From Bifidobacterium tissieri (GTDB lineage Bacteria; Actinomycetota; Actinomycetes; Actinomycetales; Bifidobacteriaceae): DNA of 64,000 nt. Position numbers and translations under genes: made by a program. A model generated the notes under the pieces. That model had not been told where the DNA came from and did no database searches. It worked only from the letters and a program-made list of their open reading frames with translations. Shown piece after piece: positions 61,969 to 64,000 of the stretch (its first letter is position 1; each line of letters starts with the position of its first letter). The DNA is taken from assembly GCF_002259645.1 (NCBI RefSeq), contig NZ_MWWV01000007.1, forward strand, positions 43,119 through 107,118, written 5' to 3'.

Positions 61969-63312
61969 ATGGAATCAAAGGAAGCCGCTACGAAAGATAC
62001 GGAATCATTCACGACGGCGGTCGCACACATCGGCGAGGTGCTCGCGCGGCCGGCTGGATCGTTTGCGATCCGCAATGCTCGACGCATCGATGCGCGCGGT
62101 GTGCAGGATCATTGCTGGCTGGTGGTGCGCGACGGTGTGATCGTCGCGGAAGGTGCCGAAATCGACGTTGAGGCCGGCGGCACCGACGATATGGCCGACG
62201 CGTTCGCCAAAGCGGTGGAACGGGTACGGTCGCAAACATCGTCGCAATCACAATCTACGGCGGCACCCGACGATCTGCCCATCATCGATGCGCGCGGCGC
62301 GATCATGACCCCCGGATATGTTGACATCCACGCGCACGGGGCTTGGGGGACCTCCTTCGACGACGGGGCGGACGGCATCGTCACTGCCCGCGCCGGACAC
62401 ATGGTCCACGGCACCACGCGACAGGTACTCAGCCTCATCACCAACCCCATCGACACGATCTGCGAAAACCTGCGCACGGTCCGATCGCTGATGCCGAGCC
62501 GCCCTGACATCCTCGGCGCGCATCTGGAAGGGCCGTTCCTCGCCCTCGAACGCAAGGGCGCGCACGACCCCGAATGCCTGCGAGATCCGGTGCCCGAGCT
62601 CGTCGACCAGCTGCTCGATGCGTCCGACGGGTGCTTGCGCCAGATCACGATCGCCCCCGAACTGCCCCACGGCATCGACGCAATCAAGCGGTTCGCGGCC
62701 GCCGGGGTCAAGCCCGCGGTCGGTCACTGCTCCGCCGACTACCAGACCGCCAAGCGCGCGTTCAACGAAGGCGCGACGATCATGACGCACATGTTCAACG
62801 CGATGAACGGCATGCATCACCGCAAGCCGGGCCCGATCCCCGCAGCCGTGGAGGACCCGCGCATCACGATCGAGCTGATCAACGACGGTTTCCATGTGCA
62901 GGATCCGATGGTCGCGCTGTCGTTCGGATTTGCGCCGCATCGTACTGCGTTCGTCACCGACGCGATGGCCGCCACCGACTGTCCTGACGGACATTATCTG
63001 CTCGGCGCGCTCGACGTGAACGTGGAGCATGGTCATGCGAGGCTGGTCTCGAACGGCGCGATCGCGGGATCCACGCTCGTGCTGGAACGCGCGGTCAGTC
63101 GTGCCGTACTCGAACTGGGCATCGACCCGGTGTCGGCGGTGGAGGCGGCCACGCTCACGCCGGCCAGGGCACTCGGTTTCGATCACGCCAATCCGGTGAC
63201 CGGCGCGCCGATCGGCCTGCTCGCCACCGGCTATGCGGCCGACGTGCTGCTGCTCAATCCCGCCGACTGGCAGGTCGACTCGGTCTGGTGCGCCGGTCGC
63301 CGCATTCGTTAG
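61969..63312 (+). CDS. nagA: N-acetylglucosamine-6-phosphate deacetylase
   Basis: 447 residues of the amidohydrolase fold: metal-binding PGYVDIHAHGAWG, catalytic LGAHLEGPFLA, VGHCSADYQTAKRAF, THMFNAMNGMHHRKPGP and the catalytic Asp in AFVTDAMAATD. It turns GlcNAc-6-P into GlcN-6-P for NagB. ATG 61969 follows GGAAAG; the frame is open upstream to 61861 without a better start. The N-terminal 90 residues include an Asp/Ser-rich insertion around 85-95. Confidence 0.95.
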   Translation: MESKEAATKDTESFTTAVAHIGEVLARPAGSFAIRNARRIDARGVQDHCWLVVRDGVIVAEGAEIDVEAGGTDDMADAFAKAVERVRSQTSSQSQSTAAPDDLPIIDARGAIMTPGYVDIHAHGAWGTSFDDGADGIVTARAGHMVHGTTRQVLSLITNPIDTICENLRTVRSLMPSRPDILGAHLEGPFLALERKGAHDPECLRDPVPELVDQLLDASDGCLRQITIAPELPHGIDAIKRFAAAGVKPAVGHCSADYQTAKRAFNEGATIMTHMFNAMNGMHHRKPGPIPAAVEDPRITIELINDGFHVQDPMVALSFGFAPHRTAFVTDAMAATDCPDGHYLLGALDVNVEHGHARLVSNGAIAGSTLVLERAVSRAVLELGIDPVSAVEAATLTPARALGFDHANPVTGAPIGLLATGYAADVLLLNPADWQVDSVWCAGRRIR

Positions 63313-63326
63313 TGTGAGGGCCTGCG

Positions 63327-63346
63327 TTAGTGTGAGCTCACACTAA
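63327..63346. promoter_or_regulatory. 20-bp perfect palindrome after nagA
   Basis: TTAGTGTGAGCTCACACTAA follows the nagA stop by 15 bases, with another TTAGTGTGAG half at 63309. Its core matches palindromes at 35500 and 61173. It could be a terminator stem (AAATCG follows) or an operator. Confidence 0.45.
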
Positions 63347-63384
63347 ATCGTAACCTGCCTAAAACGTTGCAATTCCAACTGTAT

Positions 63385-64000
63385 TGTCTCGGGGCATGGT
63401 TGACGGGTGTCTCGGGGCATGGTTGACGGGGTGTCCTGGGGCATGCTTTACTGCTGTCCTGGGGCATCGTTGTCGTTCGCCGGTGGCCTGCGGTATTGGT
63501 ATTCGCGTGTGGTGTCGAGTCTTTGGTCGGCGAGGATCTCGCCGGTGGCGGTGTCGGTGACGGTGACGATGCCGTGGTCGATGGCCAGTTCCACCGTCCT
63601 GCCGGCGTTCTCCCTGCCGATGTTGACGATGATGCGGCGCAGCGGAGCGACGCCGCCCTGCTGGGTGACGCATCCGCGTCGGTCGGTCTTGTGCGTGCGG
63701 GCCGGGACGGTCACGTCCACGGGCTCGGGCTCCGTGCGTTCGGCGGCCGGGACGGGCCTGCGTCTCGGGGCCGTCACGCGTTCGGCCTCGCGGTGTTCCT
63801 CCTCGTCGCGTCTGGCCTGTTCGCGGGCGGCGATCTCGGGGTCGGGGCCGGCCTTGCCCTTGGCCTCGTACGCCTCCTTGGGGGTGCGGCGGCCCAGGGC
63901 CCGGTGGGGGCGTTCCTCGTTGTACTCGCGGCGGAACTCGTCGAGCTGGGCGTTGAGCTCGTCGAGACCGCGCGCGAGGTGCCGGGCGGCGAGCCATTGC
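63385..64000 (-). mobile_element. IS481-type insertion sequence, partial (left end and transposase 3' part)
   Basis: Four tandem imperfect 23-bp repeats at 63385, 63408, 63432 and 63455 (TGTCTCGGGGCATGGTTGAC or TGTCCTGGGGCATG type) form the end, and a transposase gene runs off the window. Such multiple end repeats are likely transposase-binding sites. The true element boundary is probably just before 63385. Confidence 0.7.
63448..64000 (-). CDS. IS481-family transposase, C-terminal part (cut by window edge)
   Basis: 184 residues visible. The first visible part, LDEFRREYNEERPHRALGRRTPKEAY, is the C-terminal end of the DDE integrase core. It is followed by a Glu/Arg-rich linker and a beta-rich extension with TATGEILADQRLDTTREYQ that IS481 transposases of actinobacteria carry. 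The last third overlaps the terminal repeats of the element. The catalytic domain and N-terminus lie outside the window, so intactness cannot be judged. Confidence 0.85.
   Translation of the reverse strand, partial: QWLAARHLARGLDELNAQLDEFRREYNEERPHRALGRRTPKEAYEAKGKAGPDPEIAAREQARRDEEEHREAERVTAPRRRPVPAAERTEPEPVDVTVPARTHKTDRRGCVTQQGGVAPLRRIIVNIGRENAGRTVELAIDHGIVTVTDTATGEILADQRLDTTREYQYRRPPANDNDAPGQQ

Overview
The window reads as a high-GC Gram-positive chromosome segment, most consistent with a bifidobacterium of the Bifidobacterium longum type. The pointers are a dense high-GC coding style with AAGGAGG-type ribosome sites, a dnaK-grpE-dnaJ-hspR operon with a HAIR operator, a HypBA1-type GH127 beta-L-arabinofuranosidase, a GH51 arabinofuranosidase, LxKTG-type surface-anchored enzymes and a complete urease island. 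No tRNA or rRNA gene was recognised.

Positions 1-15650 form a urea/nickel island. It opens with the 3' part of a urea ABC transporter (urtC partial, urtD, urtE), then a fused ureA-ureB and ureC on the plus strand. The accessory genes ureE-F-G-D lie on the minus strand. They are followed downstream, on the same strand, by a small flavin/electron-transfer operon (FMN-binding lipoprotein-like protein, ApbE flavin transferase, ferric-reductase-like NADH oxidoreductase). Divergent from ureE is a nickel-type ECF importer (NikMN/CbiM fusion, CbiQ, CbiO). Together these bring in urea and Ni2+, build the Ni-urease and hydrolyse urea to ammonia.

Positions 15900-36500 are mostly core functions: type I pullulanase, a luciferase-like monooxygenase, surface alkaline phosphatase, the HspR-controlled chaperone operon, a LacI regulator facing GH127, a truncated sugar symporter, serine dehydratase, a glycerophosphodiesterase, rlmH, upp and tadA. 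Two parS-like sites lie 1.2 kb apart, one intergenic and perfect, one inside sdaA.

Positions 36800-50840 carry secreted phosphorus-scavenging enzymes (histidine-acid phosphatase/phytase, a giant nuclease with a phytase-like domain, a 5'-nucleotidase), all ending in LxKTG-TM-basic sorting-like tails like the alkaline phosphatase at 20 kb. ilvA and the GH51 arabinofuranosidase lie among them. Positions 51295-63312 form a sulfated-GlcNAc locus: TauE/SafE exporter, anaerobic sulfatase-maturating enzyme, sulfatase and MFS sugar porter on one strand; then a hexose mutarotase, ROK regulator, ROK kinase, nagB and nagA. This matches removal of sulfate from GlcNAc-6-sulfate and entry of GlcNAc into glycolysis. 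An IS481-type transposase is cut by the right edge.

The least explained content is non-coding: three copies of a 196-bp nested palindrome (14675, 15673, 51066), two copies of a branched RNA-like element with covarying stems (34372 and 34562), an alternating inverted-repeat cluster before ureAB (2621-3001), tandem hairpins between urtD and urtE, a 116-bp double hairpin at 40969, and an iteron-like array at 42829-43012.
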